The notes: generated by a model not told the origin, from the letters alone. A DNA stretch of 64,000 nt from Bacteroidales bacterium (GCA_003141895.1 PLNT01000014.1:79379-143378); one strand, 5' to 3'; counted from the stretch's first letter, positions 18,049 to 28,482 are shown. Program-made: numbers and translations.

Positions 18049-19569
18049 ATGATGGCAAAACAAAGAAGTAGCCCTAGGCCAGCTGTAACCACACTGCCTG
18101 ATTTCGGTAAGGTTCCACCCCAGGCAAATGATATGGAGGAGGCTGTTCTTGGCGCAGTTATGCTGGAAAAAGAAGCCGTAATTACAATACTCGATATTCT
18201 AAAACCTGAAAGTTTTTATAAAGAATCTCATCAGCGGATCTTTAAAGCAATATCAGATCTTTCTTCAAGGGAATTTCCGGTGGATCTGTATACTGTTACT
18301 GAGGAGTTGCGGTCACATAATGAATTGGACAGTGTAGGAGGTCCGGTATATCTGACCCAGCTTACAGCAAAAGTTGTATCTGCTGCAAACGTTGACTATC
18401 ATGCTAGGATTGTCGCACAAAAATATATTCAGCGCGAACTCATAAGAGTTTCAACTGAGATACAGACAAGATCTTTTGATGACACTTATGACGTGACAGA
18501 ACTTCTTGATTATTCGGAAAACGCTCTTTTCCAGATTGCTGAAGGAAACATCAAACGTGAGGTAGCACCAATCAATGTTGTTATAAAAGAGGCGATAAGA
18601 GAGATAGAGGAGGCAGGGAAAAGGGAAGATGCCCTTGTCGGTACCCCTTCGGGATTCACAAAGCTCGACAGGCTCACTTCAGGATGGCAGAAATCTGAAC
18701 TGATCATAATTGCCGCACGTCCTTCAATGGGAAAAACTGCATTTGCACTTTCAATGGCAAGAAACATGGCTATCGATCATGGGAAAAATGTGGCCATATT
18801 TTCGTGTGAAATGTCTTCAATTCAGTTGGTTAACAGGTTAATAATAGCTGAAACCGACATTCCGGGTGATAAGATCAAAAACGGACGACTTACAGAAGAA
18901 GAATGGAAACAACTTGAAACAAGGATAAAGAAGCTCGTGCAGGCACCAATATTCATTGATGACACTCCGGCCATTTCTATATTTGAGCTCAGGGCTAAAT
19001 GTAGAAGATTGATGGCTCAGCATAAACTCGACATTGTTATTGTGGATTATCTTCAGCTCATGTCGGGACCGGAAAATGCCGGAAGCCGGGAACAGGAAGT
19101 AAGTAATATCTCACGTTCGCTCAAGAGTATTGCCAAAGAACTGAATGTTCCTATACTTGCCCTCTCCCAGCTTAACCGTTCAGTTGAAATGAGAGGAGGG
19201 ACCAAGAGGCCGCTTTTATCCGACCTTCGTGAATCGGGAGCAATTGAACAGGATGCTGATATGGTCGTATTTATTCACAGGCAGGATAAATTTGGCATTC
19301 CAACATTTGAGGATGGTTCCTCAACTAAGGGCATCGCTGAAATCATCCTGGCGAAAAACAGGAATGGTCCCGTTGATGACGTCAGACTGAGATTTCGTGA
19401 AGAGAAGGCTCAATTTGTTGATATTGATGATTTTGATTTGGACGGCTCTGATACGAGTTTATCACAAAGCATCACCCTTGGTTCGAAGATGAATCATGAT
19501 AACTTCAGGAAGCTTGGAGGCGGATTTGACAATGAATCAGAAATTCATGATGAACCTCCATTTGCTTAA
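18049..19569 (+). CDS. dnaB: Replicative DNA helicase
   Basis: A 506-residue hexameric helicase that unwinds DNA at the replication fork. The N-terminal primase-interacting domain starts at PPQANDMEEAVLGAVM; the RecA-type motor has Walker A RPSMGKTAFAL (about residues 225-235), Walker B IVIVDYLQLM and the LSQLNRSVE motif followed by the DLRESGAIEQDADMV stretch. No intein interrupts the motor. A TACCTTTG box lies at about 17984-17991. Two adjacent ATGs begin the gene. Convergent with rsmI. Confidence 0.96.
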   Translation: MMAKQRSSPRPAVTTLPDFGKVPPQANDMEEAVLGAVMLEKEAVITILDILKPESFYKESHQRIFKAISDLSSREFPVDLYTVTEELRSHNELDSVGGPVYLTQLTAKVVSAANVDYHARIVAQKYIQRELIRVSTEIQTRSFDDTYDVTELLDYSENALFQIAEGNIKREVAPINVVIKEAIREIEEAGKREDALVGTPSGFTKLDRLTSGWQKSELIIIAARPSMGKTAFALSMARNMAIDHGKNVAIFSCEMSSIQLVNRLIIAETDIPGDKIKNGRLTEEEWKQLETRIKKLVQAPIFIDDTPAISIFELRAKCRRLMAQHKLDIVIVDYLQLMSGPENAGSREQEVSNISRSLKSIAKELNVPILALSQLNRSVEMRGGTKRPLLSDLRESGAIEQDADMVVFIHRQDKFGIPTFEDGSSTKGIAEIILAKNRNGPVDDVRLRFREEKAQFVDIDDFDLDGSDTSLSQSITLGSKMNHDNFRKLGGGFDNESEIHDEPPFA

Positions 19570-19615
19570 ACCATTGAGGTCACGGAGAACATTCAATCTT
19601 TTTCGCGACCGTTCA

Positions 19616-20296
19616 CTACGTCAAATCTTTCTTTCCGCCCACAATAATAACTATCTCTCCTTTTGGTGGTTTATTTGTATAATGCTCTGAAAGGAACGAC
19701 AAAGTTCCTCTTACATTTTCTTCGTATATTTTGCTTAATTCTCTTGAAACGCAGGCATTTCGGTCCGGCCCAAAATGCAGGGCCAATTCATCCAGTGTCT
19801 TGATCAATCTGTAAGGGGACTCATAAAAAACCATTGTCCTTGTTTCCTCAGCTAATGCAGTTATCCTTTTATTTCTGCCTTTTTTAGGCGGAAGAAAACC
19901 TTCAAAACAGAACCGATCAGAAGGCAATCCTGAGTTTACAAGGGCTGGGATAAGCGCAGTCGGACCAGGTAACGTTTCAACCGGGATTTCCCTTTCAAGG
20001 CATGTTCTGACAAGTAAAAATCCGGGATCTGAAATACCGGGAGTACCTGCATCGGACACCAGTGCAATTGTCTGTCCGCTCAGTATCTTTGAGCATATTG
20101 ATTCGGCACTTTTGTGCTCATTGAACATATGGTGTGACTGGAGCGGAGTATTAATATTATAGTGGTTTAGTAACTTTTTGGTTTGACGGGTATCTTCGGC
20201 AAGGATAAGATCAACCCTACCAAGAACTTCTAATGCCCTTAAAGTGATATCTTTAAGATTACCAATGGGTGTGGGAACCAGGAAAAGTTTACTCAT
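19616..20296 (-). CDS. rsmI: 16S rRNA (cytidine-1402-2'-O) methyltransferase
   Basis: A 226-residue tetrapyrrole-methylase-fold enzyme that methylates the ribose of C1402 in the decoding centre. Seen: LFLVPTPIGNLKDITLRAL, LAEDTRQTKKLLNHY, LVSDAGTPGISDPG and FEGFLPPKKG. It lacks the extra C-terminal domain found in some homologues. It overlaps the upstream conserved gene by 8 bp, so the two are probably translated in series. Confidence 0.95.
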   Translation of the reverse strand: MSKLFLVPTPIGNLKDITLRALEVLGRVDLILAEDTRQTKKLLNHYNINTPLQSHHMFNEHKSAESICSKILSGQTIALVSDAGTPGISDPGFLLVRTCLEREIPVETLPGPTALIPALVNSGLPSDRFCFEGFLPPKKGRNKRITALAEETRTMVFYESPYRLIKTLDELALHFGPDRNACVSRELSKIYEENVRGTLSFLSEHYTNKPPKGEIVIIVGGKKDLT

Positions 20297-20903
20297 TATC
20301 AGGAAGTTTGAGCCTTACAAGATCGAGAAGTAGTGTAACAGCCTCGTCTTCAGGTTTCTCACCAGTGTAGCTCATAATTATTGCCATCGCATCCTGCAGA
20401 TTTTCAGCTTTGTCGAGTCTGGAAATTGCCTGTGAATAGACATCTTTATTCCCATCAAAAATCTCCCTTATGAAGAGGAACCTGTCGTTGATTCCAATAG
20501 CTTCCGACAAACTTGTGACTGGTTTGCTTTTCAGATGTTTAGAAACATCTTTTTTACTGATTTCCGGATTTTCCTTATAGTGATCGTCGATATGTCCGAA
20601 TTTGTCGGCAACTATTGAGACTGAAGGTGGTTTTTTTTCAGATTCTTTTGACTCCGGTTTCTTCTTGGCTGGTATGGCTGAAACAATGGGAGGTTGTTTT
20701 TCTGTTATGGATTCCTGTTTAACCGACACAAAGTCATTCAGATTTTTAAGGAGCGCAATAACCTCTCCGGCACTTTTGCATTTCGATTTTGCGAGTTCCA
20801 CTTGAAGGGCGGGTACCCCAGGGTATTTCTTCAGATCATCAATTATCTCGGAGGCTTCGTTGAGATCTTTTATGATTAAATCGATGGTTGACTTGAAATC
20901 CAT
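20289..20903 (-). CDS. Conserved hypothetical protein, rsmI-coupled
   Basis: A 204-residue cytoplasmic protein, not recognised as an enzyme. The N-terminus (about 1-70) is helical and charged; the middle (about 70-115) is a low-complexity linker rich in Lys, Pro, Ser and Glu; the C-terminus (about 115-204) is helical with SEAIGINDRFLFIREIFDG and ENLQDAMAII, a block I associate with uncharacterised Bacteroidota proteins. It overlaps rsmI by 8 bp and faces the tdk gene divergently. No function proposed. Confidence 0.7.
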   Translation of the reverse strand: MDFKSTIDLIIKDLNEASEIIDDLKKYPGVPALQVELAKSKCKSAGEVIALLKNLNDFVSVKQESITEKQPPIVSAIPAKKKPESKESEKKPPSVSIVADKFGHIDDHYKENPEISKKDVSKHLKSKPVTSLSEAIGINDRFLFIREIFDGNKDVYSQAISRLDKAENLQDAMAIIMSYTGEKPEDEAVTLLLDLVRLKLPDNE

Positions 20904-21021
20904 ACCTTTTGATGTTAATATAACAAAGCATTTTCTTTATTTTGCAAAAGTAACGATTATTCAGCAAGTCAACGTCGAATAAAACTACAAATTAAGTATT
21001 GATATCAGATACTCATTACAG

Positions 21022-21609
21022 ATGGACTTTCTTGAAAATTCGGTGAGGGTAACGGGGAAAAGAGGATCAATTGAACTAATAACAGGGTCAATGTTCTCTG
21101 GCAAGACCGAAGAGCTGATCAGACGTTTGCGCAGGGCTCAGTTTGCAGGTCTGAAGGTTGAAATATTTAAACCATCACTGGATAAAAGATATTCCGAGAC
21201 AAGGGTTGTTTCTCATGACGACAAATCAATCATCTCAACTCCTGTTGACAATGCTTCTGCAATCCTGCTATTATCAGGTAATGTAGATGTTATAGGTATA
21301 GATGAAGCCCAGTTCTTCGATAACTCAATAGTTGAAGTCTGTAATACACTGGCCGATAATGGCATGCGGATTATTGTTGCAGGTCTTGATATGGATTTTA
21401 TGGGAAAACCTTTCGGCCCTGTGCCTGCACTTCTTTCTGTGGCAGAATTCGTAACTAAAGTGCATGCCATATGTATGCGATGCGGAAATCTTGCTCAGTA
21501 TTCATTCAGGAAATCAGAAGATGAACAGGTCGTCCTCCTGGGTGAAAAGAATCTTTATGAACCTCTTTGCCGGAATTGTTATAACGCAGCTTTAAAAAAA
21601 GAACCTTGA
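21022..21609 (+). CDS. tdk: Thymidine kinase
   Basis: A 195-residue type II thymidine kinase that phosphorylates thymidine in the salvage pathway. Seen: P-loop [16 protein letters not shown], the Walker B-like [11 protein letters not shown], the lasso [16 protein letters not shown], and zinc ligands in CMRCGN and PLCRNCY. It ends overlapping the TTG start of murF-alr, suggesting a two-gene unit. Confidence 0.95.
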   Translation: MDFLENSVRVTGKRGSIELITGSMFSGKTEELIRRLRRAQFAGLKVEIFKPSLDKRYSETRVVSHDDKSIISTPVDNASAILLLSGNVDVIGIDEAQFFDNSIVEVCNTLADNGMRIIVAGLDMDFMGKPFGPVPALLSVAEFVTKVHAICMRCGNLAQYSFRKSEDEQVVLLGEKNLYEPLCRNCYNAALKKEP

Positions 21610-24068
21610 AACTTCTTTCTTCAGATATTGCACGGATTATTAATGGAACATTGTCAGGAAGGCCCGACCTTTCAGTTACAGATATAGTTACAGACACTAG
21701 GCAGTTGAGTTTTACTGAAGGTCTGATGTTCTTTGCCTTGAAAGGAAAGAATCATGACGGACATAGTTTTATTGATAATCTTTACCAGAAAGGTATCAGA
21801 ACTTTTGTAGTTGAAAAGTTGCCTGCCCAATCGGGAAATTATGATGGAACGGCCTTCATTGTTACAGACAACACAGTCAAGGCTTTACAATTATTGGCAG
21901 CTTTTACTCGGAAGTCTTTTAAATCCCCTGTAATTGCAATCACCGGCAGCGCCGGCAAAACTATTGTCAAGGAGTGGCTGGCGGATATTCTTGGTCTGAC
22001 AACATCAGTAATTAGAAGTCCGAAAAGCTATAATTCACAAATTGGTGTGCCTCTTTCACTTCTGAAACTGGACGACAAATATAAACTTGGAATATTTGAG
22101 GCGGGAATTTCTTTTCCTGGAGAAATGGAAAAACTGCAGAGAATCATCGACCCGGATATCGGAGTAATTACAAATATTGGCGATGCGCACAATGAAAACT
22201 TCCCTGATAAAAAGAGTAAAACGGAAGAGAAACTTAAACTTTTTACAAATGCCTCTTTAATAGTATATTGCAGGGACCAGGAACTAATTTACCAGTCAAT
22301 CATTCATAATGAAATTCTTAAAGCCAGGAAACTGGTTGACTGGTCGACAGAAAATACAAGTGCAAAAATATTTGTGAAATCAAGCTCTCCGGTAAATGGG
22401 CACACGAGAATTCAAATGACCTATGAAAGTTTTAAAAACGAATTTGAAATTCCATTTAGTGACAGAGCTTCCGTTGAGAATGCGATTACAGTCGCGTCAG
22501 TGTGTCTGGCATTGAAAACTCCTGTTGAAATTATCTCAAAAGGTCTTCACGGACTAGTTTCTGTGGCAATGAGGATGGAGATGAAGAGTGGCGTTAATAA
22601 TTGTCAGCTTATTGAGGATTATTATAATTCAGATCCGGGTTCTCTTGGTATGGCTCTTGAATATCTCATGTCAACTCATGGGAGGGATACCACACTTATA
22701 CTCTCGGATTTTGTTCAGAGTGGCAGAAATGAAATTGAGTTGTATGGTGAAGTAGCAGGCCGGATAAAGAAAACAGGAATAAAAAAGTTTATCGGGATTG
22801 GAAATGCGCTTGTCAGGAACAAGACACTCTTTGGAGAAAATGCTCAATTTTTTAATACCACTGGTGAGTTTGTTAATAGTTACAACACCGCAAATTTCAG
22901 AAATGAAATAATACTGATAAAGGGAGCCAGGATGTATGAGTTCGAAAAGATTGGTACTCTTCTTGAACAGCAGATTCACCAGACTGTACTGGAGGTGAAC
23001 CTCGATGCCATATCTCACAATCTGAACGAATTCAGGCGATACCTGAACCCGGGTACCCGTATTATGGCAATGGTCAAGGCATTTGCTTATGGGGCTGGTC
23101 CTGCCGAAATATCGGCCCTGCTTGAGTACCATCGCGTGAATTATCTGGCTGTAGCTTATGCTGATGAAGGAGTGGAGCTGAGAAATTCCGGAGTGACCTT
23201 ACCGGTTATGGTAATGAATCCTGATCCCTCTGCATCAGAAATGATGATAAAGTATTCTCTGGAGCCTGAAATATATAGCCTCTCATCACTGGAACAATTT
23301 TTAGCTGTTGCTTCACGACACGGGCTTTTCAATTATCCGGTCCATATAAAAATCGATTCCGGAATGCACAGGTTAGGATTTATGCCTGAGGACATTAATA
23401 CTTTGACAAAACGAATTAAAAATCAGGAGATTATCCGGATTGCTTCTGTGTTTTCACATCTTGCCGCCAGTGAAAATCCTGATCTGGATCATTTTAGCCA
23501 CCATCAGGTTAAAGTCTTCCTGCAGGCGGTCAGTATTATACAGGACGCTACAGGTTATTCATTTCTTCGACATATTCTGAATTCTTCGGGGATAGCACGA
23601 TTTCCTCAATATCAGTTTGAAATGGTCCGTCCCGGAATCGGAATTTACGGTGTAGGCCATTTTGAAGGTCTCAATCTCAGGACTGCCGGTCGTTTTAAAA
23701 CAAGAATTTCCCAGATAAAACGAATAAAGGCGGGTGAGCCGGTAGGTTACGGATGCGCTGATGTATCTGATGATGAACGAATTATTGCAATATTGTCTGC
23801 CGGTTATGCTGACGGGTTGAACCGTAAACTGGGAAACAGGAATGGATATCTTTTTGTAAGAGGTTCAAGAGTGCCAATAATAGGGAATGTCTGCATGGAC
23901 ATGTGTATGATTGATATTACGGGTTTAACTGTTGAAGCCGGAGACGAAGTCGAAATTTTCGGCGAGAAAATTTCAATTGACGAAATTGCTGCACAAAGTC
24001 AGACAATCCCGTATGAGATTCTTACGTCAATTCCCCGAAGGGTGAAAAGAGTCTTTTTCAGGGAATAA
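21606..24068 (+). CDS. murF-alr: Bifunctional MurF ligase / alanine racemase
   Basis: An 820-residue fusion. Residues 1 to ~455 are MurF, which adds D-Ala-D-Ala to UDP-MurNAc-tripeptide: P-loop [14 protein letters not shown], then [13 protein letters not shown] and [11 protein letters not shown]. The rest is PLP-dependent alanine racemase, with the PLP lysine in [25 protein letters not shown], and the catalytic tyrosine in [11 protein letters not shown]. One polypeptide thus makes D-alanine and uses its dipeptide, with Ddl at 1734 between. The fusion is a Bacteroidota hallmark. The TTG start overlaps the tdk stop. Confidence 0.96.
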   Translation: MKLLSSDIARIINGTLSGRPDLSVTDIVTDTRQLSFTEGLMFFALKGKNHDGHSFIDNLYQKGIRTFVVEKLPAQSGNYDGTAFIVTDNTVKALQLLAAFTRKSFKSPVIAITGSAGKTIVKEWLADILGLTTSVIRSPKSYNSQIGVPLSLLKLDDKYKLGIFEAGISFPGEMEKLQRIIDPDIGVITNIGDAHNENFPDKKSKTEEKLKLFTNASLIVYCRDQELIYQSIIHNEILKARKLVDWSTENTSAKIFVKSSSPVNGHTRIQMTYESFKNEFEIPFSDRASVENAITVASVCLALKTPVEIISKGLHGLVSVAMRMEMKSGVNNCQLIEDYYNSDPGSLGMALEYLMSTHGRDTTLILSDFVQSGRNEIELYGEVAGRIKKTGIKKFIGIGNALVRNKTLFGENAQFFNTTGEFVNSYNTANFRNEIILIKGARMYEFEKIGTLLEQQIHQTVLEVNLDAISHNLNEFRRYLNPGTRIMAMVKAFAYGAGPAEISALLEYHRVNYLAVAYADEGVELRNSGVTLPVMVMNPDPSASEMMIKYSLEPEIYSLSSLEQFLAVASRHGLFNYPVHIKIDSGMHRLGFMPEDINTLTKRIKNQEIIRIASVFSHLAASENPDLDHFSHHQVKVFLQAVSIIQDATGYSFLRHILNSSGIARFPQYQFEMVRPGIGIYGVGHFEGLNLRTAGRFKTRISQIKRIKAGEPVGYGCADVSDDERIIAILSAGYADGLNRKLGNRNGYLFVRGSRVPIIGNVCMDMCMIDITGLTVEAGDEVEIFGEKISIDEIAAQSQTIPYEILTSIPRRVKRVFFRE

Positions 24069-24072
24069 TTTT

Positions 24073-24774
24073 TCAGCCCAGCTCATTTATATGTTCAAGA
24101 TGGTGGCTCTCAATAATACTGATCTTCCTTCCGGCAATTTCTATAATACCTTCAGACGCCAGATTAGAAAGCGTACGAATTGCGTTTGATGTTGTCATGT
24201 TAGACAAATGAGCAATATCTTCTCTTGAAAGTGAAACTTTTATTGTCCGGCCATCTGCTTCATAACCATATGTGTCACGAAGAATCAATAATGATTCTGC
24301 AAGACGACCTCTGATGTGTTTTTGAGTAAGAGAAACTGTCCTGGTATTGGCATATCCTAATTCTTCAATAATTATCTTCATTAGTTTTATTGAGAGATCA
24401 GGGTTTTTTTTCAGGATCTTTCCAAATGAATTTTTATCAAAAATACATATAACAATATCTTCGATTGCAATTGCTGAAAAAGACCATGGATTATCAGAAA
24501 ATAATGCTTTGTAGCCAATGAACCCCTGAGGGCGTACCATCTTGAGTATTTGTGCTCTACCTCCGACTCCTTCTTTAAAAACCTTCACTTTACCTGATGC
24601 AATACATATTAAACCTTTTGGTTTTTCACCTTCTTTAAATAAGTACTGGTTTTTTTTAATAATTGCATATGAATGATGATGGATAAGAGCCTCTTTGTCT
24701 TTTTGACTTAATCCTTTGAAAATTGAAGAAGATTCTTCGATACATAACTCGATATAGGGATTAAGATATTGCAT
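24073..24774 (-). CDS. Crp/Fnr family transcription regulator
   Basis: A 233-residue regulator: cyclic-nucleotide-binding-like beta barrel (about 15-130, GEKPKGLICIASGKVKVF), dimer helix, and a winged helix (about 165-225) with LSREDIAHLSNMTTSNAIRTLSNL. No FNR-type N-terminal cysteine cluster is obvious, so it is probably not a classical iron-sulphur oxygen sensor; the ligand is unknown. Convergent with murF-alr. A promoter with a palindromic site lies just upstream (24782-24832). Confidence 0.88.
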   Translation of the reverse strand: MQYLNPYIELCIEESSSIFKGLSQKDKEALIHHHSYAIIKKNQYLFKEGEKPKGLICIASGKVKVFKEGVGGRAQILKMVRPQGFIGYKALFSDNPWSFSAIAIEDIVICIFDKNSFGKILKKNPDLSIKLMKIIIEELGYANTRTVSLTQKHIRGRLAESLLILRDTYGYEADGRTIKVSLSREDIAHLSNMTTSNAIRTLSNLASEGIIEIAGRKISIIESHHLEHINELG

Positions 24775-24781
24775 GATTTTA

Positions 24782-24832
24782 ACATGTTTAATAGCATGTC
24801 AAAGGTAGCAAAAGAAACCAACGAAAAACAAA
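24782..24832 (-). promoter_or_regulatory. Promoter and palindromic operator of the Crp/Fnr gene
   Basis: On the minus strand a TTTG -33 box (plus 24829-24832) and a TACCTTTG -7 box (plus 24800-24807) are separated by 21 bp, fitting the Bacteroidota consensus. Directly downstream lies the palindrome ACATG-N8-CATGT (24782-24799), which would overlap the transcription start, 8 bp from the start codon. This fits autorepression by the encoded regulator (inference). Confidence 0.55.
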
Positions 24833-24905
24833 TTAACAATTTTTAACATATTCAACCACAGGTAGTTGTAAAACTCACATTAACAGTTTTTTGCAAAACA
24901 GGTGA

Positions 24906-26555
24906 TTAATATCTGGCTACAATGGGCATTCGGCGCCCCGCGCCGAATGCCTTTGAGGAAATTCTAAGGACTGGTGGTGCCTGGTATCTTTTGTATTCAT
25001 TAAAATTTATCATCCTGATAACTTTTAATACAATATCCCTTTCAGCACCATCCTTAATTATACGTTCAGCAGGTTTTTGTAATTCGATATACTGATAAAG
25101 GATTGAATCAAGGATTTGGTAATCGGGAAGCGAATCGGTATCAAATTGACCAGGCCTGAGTTCAGCGGAAGGTAATTTTCTTATAATGTTCTCAGGAATA
25201 ATTTCTTTATTTCTGTTAACATAACTTGCGAGGCGGTAAACATCAGTTTTATAAACATCGCCGATTACTGAAAGACCGCCTGACATATCACCATACAGAG
25301 TGCCATAACCAACCGATGCTTCACTTTTATTAGAAGTATTCAATAAAATACAGCCATATTTATTTGAGATAGCCATCAGCAGAACAGCTCTTATCCGTGC
25401 CTGTATATTTTCTTCTGTAACATCTGTAGTCAAACCATTAAAGGTTGGAGCAAGTACTTCCTCAAATGCTGTAAATGGTTTTTCAATATTAATAATATCA
25501 GAGTGTACCCTGAGGGTTTTGGCGAGCGCTACAGCATCATTTACTGAGTGATCAGAGGAATAACGCGAAGGCATGAGAAGAGCTCGCACATTTTCATTTC
25601 CCAGCGCTTCAACTGCAAGGCAAAGACAAAGTGCAGAATCGATACCACCTGAAAGCCCAATTATGCTCTTTGTTAACCCTGTTTTGATAAAATAGTCGCG
25701 TAACCCCAGAACCAGGGCCTTATGTATGAGAGCAATTGTGTTAATTGAGTCAGGTATGGCAGCTGGCCCGGATTTCATCTCATCATATGAATATGTCTCA
25801 ACAGCCTCTTCAAAAAATGGAAGTTGTCTGAATATTTCTCCTTTATTGTTAACCACTATGGATGCACCGTCAAATATAAGCTCCGTTTGAGCGCCTGTCT
25901 GATTAACTGATATTACAGGGATTTTGTACTTTAATGCTTTAGAGATAAAAATGTTCTCTTTTGCTTCAATCTTTGAATATGAAAATGGTGAAGCAGCAAT
26001 ATTTATTATGACATCAGGTTTTTGTTTTGAAAGCTCCTCCATCGGCGAGACTGTGTACAGTCTGGTCTTCTCGAACTCGTTGTCGAAAGGTTGTTCATCC
26101 CATAGGTCCTCGCAGATTGTTAAAGCGATTTTTAAACCTTTAAATTGAAAAACCGAGAATTGTCTTTCAGGCTCAAAATATCTGTATTCATCAAAAATGT
26201 CATAAGTTGGGAGCAACGCTTTATTTGCGGAAAAAATTACTTTGCCCTCTGATAAAAGGAGTGCTGAATTAAAGAGTTTTTTGCCTTCCTGTTTTTTGTT
26301 TAATGTGGGAGATCCTACAATAGCGGCTATCCCGGTACATTCCCTGGCAATCTCAAGAACTGTCTGGTTGCATTCTTCAATGAAATCAAATCGGTCAAGC
26401 AGATCGAGGGGAGGATATCCCGGAATACAGAGTTCGGAAAACACAATCAGATCTGAACCTTCAGCTTTTGCTTTTCTGATCGCATTGCATATCAGATTCT
26501 TATTTCCCGAAAAATTGCCAATATGATAATTCAGTTGAGCAACTGTGAATTTCAT
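24906..26555 (-). CDS. nadE: Glutamine-dependent NAD synthetase
   Basis: A 549-residue enzyme making NAD from nicotinate adenine dinucleotide, ATP and glutamine. The N-terminal nitrilase-type amidase (about 1-260) shows the catalytic triad in VFSELCIPGYPPLDLLD (Glu), NKALLPTYDIFDE (Lys) and LTICEDLWDE (Cys); the C-terminal synthetase has the PP-loop IIGLSGGIDSALCL and LLNTSNKSE. Length is normal for the two-domain form. It lies 10 bp downstream of the PorT-like gene on the same strand. Confidence 0.95.
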   Translation of the reverse strand: MKFTVAQLNYHIGNFSGNKNLICNAIRKAKAEGSDLIVFSELCIPGYPPLDLLDRFDFIEECNQTVLEIARECTGIAAIVGSPTLNKKQEGKKLFNSALLLSEGKVIFSANKALLPTYDIFDEYRYFEPERQFSVFQFKGLKIALTICEDLWDEQPFDNEFEKTRLYTVSPMEELSKQKPDVIINIAASPFSYSKIEAKENIFISKALKYKIPVISVNQTGAQTELIFDGASIVVNNKGEIFRQLPFFEEAVETYSYDEMKSGPAAIPDSINTIALIHKALVLGLRDYFIKTGLTKSIIGLSGGIDSALCLCLAVEALGNENVRALLMPSRYSSDHSVNDAVALAKTLRVHSDIINIEKPFTAFEEVLAPTFNGLTTDVTEENIQARIRAVLLMAISNKYGCILLNTSNKSEASVGYGTLYGDMSGGLSVIGDVYKTDVYRLASYVNRNKEIIPENIIRKLPSAELRPGQFDTDSLPDYQILDSILYQYIELQKPAERIIKDGAERDIVLKVIRMINFNEYKRYQAPPVLRISSKAFGAGRRMPIVARY

Positions 26556-26565
26556 TATTTACTAG

Positions 26566-27297
26566 CTAAAAATTTACTCCAAATCTGAAGCTTACTATTT
26601 TTTGTGACACAATATCCTTTGGCTGTTTACCAGTGTCTTTTGTAATGTCAAGAAAATTATTGTCAAAATCGATGCCAAAAACCAAAGCTGTCGAACCACC
26701 CAGAGAGTACTCAAAACCACCTGTAATATGATATGACAGATTTATTATATTTAACTCATTTACAGCGTTCTCTCCGTAAATGTTAAGCGATGGAATATCA
26801 GCCCTTCTGCTGATAGCAATTTTAGGTACAAACCCCAGATCAGAAAAAAATGTAACATATCCAATCTGGTTAGTCTGAAGCTTCAATCCCAATGGAAAAG
26901 CAAGGTATTGTAACTTATAAATTACCGGCTTTCCAGGCAGTACCTTCGCGCTTGAATTTGTAAAGATCAATACAGTTGTGTCGCGGCTTACCAGTCTGCC
27001 ACCAGCATTCATAAGCGAAATACCTGTTGAGAAAGAATAATTCCGGGTAAAATAATTGTAAAAATTCACTCCGAAATTAAAGCCTGGACGCGCTCCGTCA
27101 CTTTTTACCTGGCTTATATCTGTAGAGAACCAGCTTATCGTAGGATCAGCATGAATCCCAATACTTATTACCTGATGCTGTTGCTGCTGCTGTTGCTGCT
27201 GTTGCTGCTGCGCATTTGAAATTACCGAAGCTAAAACCATGGTAATTACAAGAGTAACTTTGAGAACTTCCGGATTTGTGTATTTAAAATATCTCAT
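26566..27297 (-). CDS. Outer-membrane beta-barrel protein, PorT-like
   Basis: A 243-residue protein with a signal peptide, then a run of eleven glutamines, then beta strands alternating hydrophobic and polar residues and ending in an aromatic residue (FRFGVNF), as in small outer-membrane barrels. Size and its place beside nadE and a gldB-family gene suggest a PorT-type accessory of the type IX system, but general barrel proteins of this size are common and the sequence is not decisive. The poly-Gln tract is coded by a CAG/CAA run at about 27176-27211, directly after the presumed signal cleavage site. Confidence 0.6.
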   Translation of the reverse strand: MRYFKYTNPEVLKVTLVITMVLASVISNAQQQQQQQQQQQHQVISIGIHADPTISWFSTDISQVKSDGARPGFNFGVNFYNYFTRNYSFSTGISLMNAGGRLVSRDTTVLIFTNSSAKVLPGKPVIYKLQYLAFPLGLKLQTNQIGYVTFFSDLGFVPKIAISRRADIPSLNIYGENAVNELNIINLSYHITGGFEYSLGGSTALVFGIDFDNNFLDITKDTGKQPKDIVSQKIVSFRFGVNF

Positions 27298-27456
27298 GAA
27301 GCAATAATTTATGAATATTAGCTAATTCTTTGGGGCGAGGGGAAGCTCCATTTTATATTAAATTTCAATTTATATGTAAAAATAGCAAATAATAAGTGAA
27401 GTTGCCTTATAAGATAAAATGTGCTTATTTTATGATCTCAATAAAAGAGAACAAAA

Positions 27457-28479
27457 ATGAAAATACGATTTATAGCTTTTGCACTTCTACTGTCAGTAAG
27501 TGCTGTAATATCTTCATGTAAAAAGAATCATTATAAGGTAAACACATCTTCAATAGACGTAAATATTAAAATTAAGAGACTGGAACAGGATCTTTTCACA
27601 TTGAATCCCGACGAAATAATATCAAAAGTACCATTCCTTAAAAATAAGTATGACGGTTTCCTTCAATTATTCAGCTATGTTATAAATACCGGAAACATTA
27701 ATGAAACCTCATTCGGTGATTTCCTTTTACGGTTTTGTTCCGATAAAAAAAATAATGAAGTCTATTCACTGACAATGAATAAGTATCCCGATGTCAATGC
27801 GATTGAATCTGGTCTGAGAGGTGCTTTCAGACACTATCGCTATTATTTTCCCAATAAGCCGGTTCCGGCTGTATTTACGTGTATCACCGGGTTTAATAAT
27901 AGTATCATTACGGGGGATTCATTACTTGGAATAAGTCTTGATAGGTATCTTGGAGCCGATTGTGAGTATTATCCCCGGCTTAATATTTACAAATATATAG
28001 CTGACCGGATGACTTACCAGTATATTGTTCCTGATTGTATGTACGGATGGGGAACATCAGAATGGGATTTTTCAACATTGAATTATCCGGCTGATAACCT
28101 GCTTGCAGAGATAATTCATGATGGCAAACTTAAATACTTTGAAAAATGTATGTTACCTGAAACCTCTGATGAAATTATCTTTGGTTTTACCCCTGATCAG
28201 ATGAAATTCTGCAGGAATAATGAAAGTCAGATGTGGCTGTATCTTGTTGAACATAATCTTATTTTCAGCACCGATCAGTTTACTATACGAAAACTTACGG
28301 GGGAAGCTCCTTTTACAGGGTATTTTACCCGTGAATCCCCAGGGAGAGCGGCTGTCTGGTTGGGATTCAGGATTGTTGAATCATATATGATGAGAAACCC
28401 AGGAACGAAAATTGAAGATATGATCAAAGATACAAACGTACAGGGGATACTGGAAAAAGCCAGGTACAGTCCCCAATAG
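27457..28479 (+). CDS. gldB: GldB-family gliding/T9SS-associated lipoprotein
   Basis: A 340-residue lipoprotein with signal and lipobox ISSC (about residue 20). Family features: IKIKRLEQDLFTL near the N-terminus, LDRYLGADCEYYP, the YIVPDCMYGWGTSEW region, and the C-terminal ESPGRAAVWLGFRIVESYM. GldB is required for gliding and type IX secretion in Flavobacterium; in non-gliding relatives its role is unclear. Divergent from porT-like/nadE, and nadE-gldB proximity is seen in other Bacteroidota. T9SS use in this organism is independently supported by the protein at 5833. Confidence 0.82.
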   Translation: MKIRFIAFALLLSVSAVISSCKKNHYKVNTSSIDVNIKIKRLEQDLFTLNPDEIISKVPFLKNKYDGFLQLFSYVINTGNINETSFGDFLLRFCSDKKNNEVYSLTMNKYPDVNAIESGLRGAFRHYRYYFPNKPVPAVFTCITGFNNSIITGDSLLGISLDRYLGADCEYYPRLNIYKYIADRMTYQYIVPDCMYGWGTSEWDFSTLNYPADNLLAEIIHDGKLKYFEKCMLPETSDEIIFGFTPDQMKFCRNNESQMWLYLVEHNLIFSTDQFTIRKLTGEAPFTGYFTRESPGRAAVWLGFRIVESYMMRNPGTKIEDMIKDTNVQGILEKARYSPQ

Positions 28480-28482
28480 AAA

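Noticed and set aside
21606..24068. murF-alr fusion as an assembly or frameshift artefact
   Set aside because: Both halves are complete with catalytic residues, and the fusion is a known trait of Bacteroidota.
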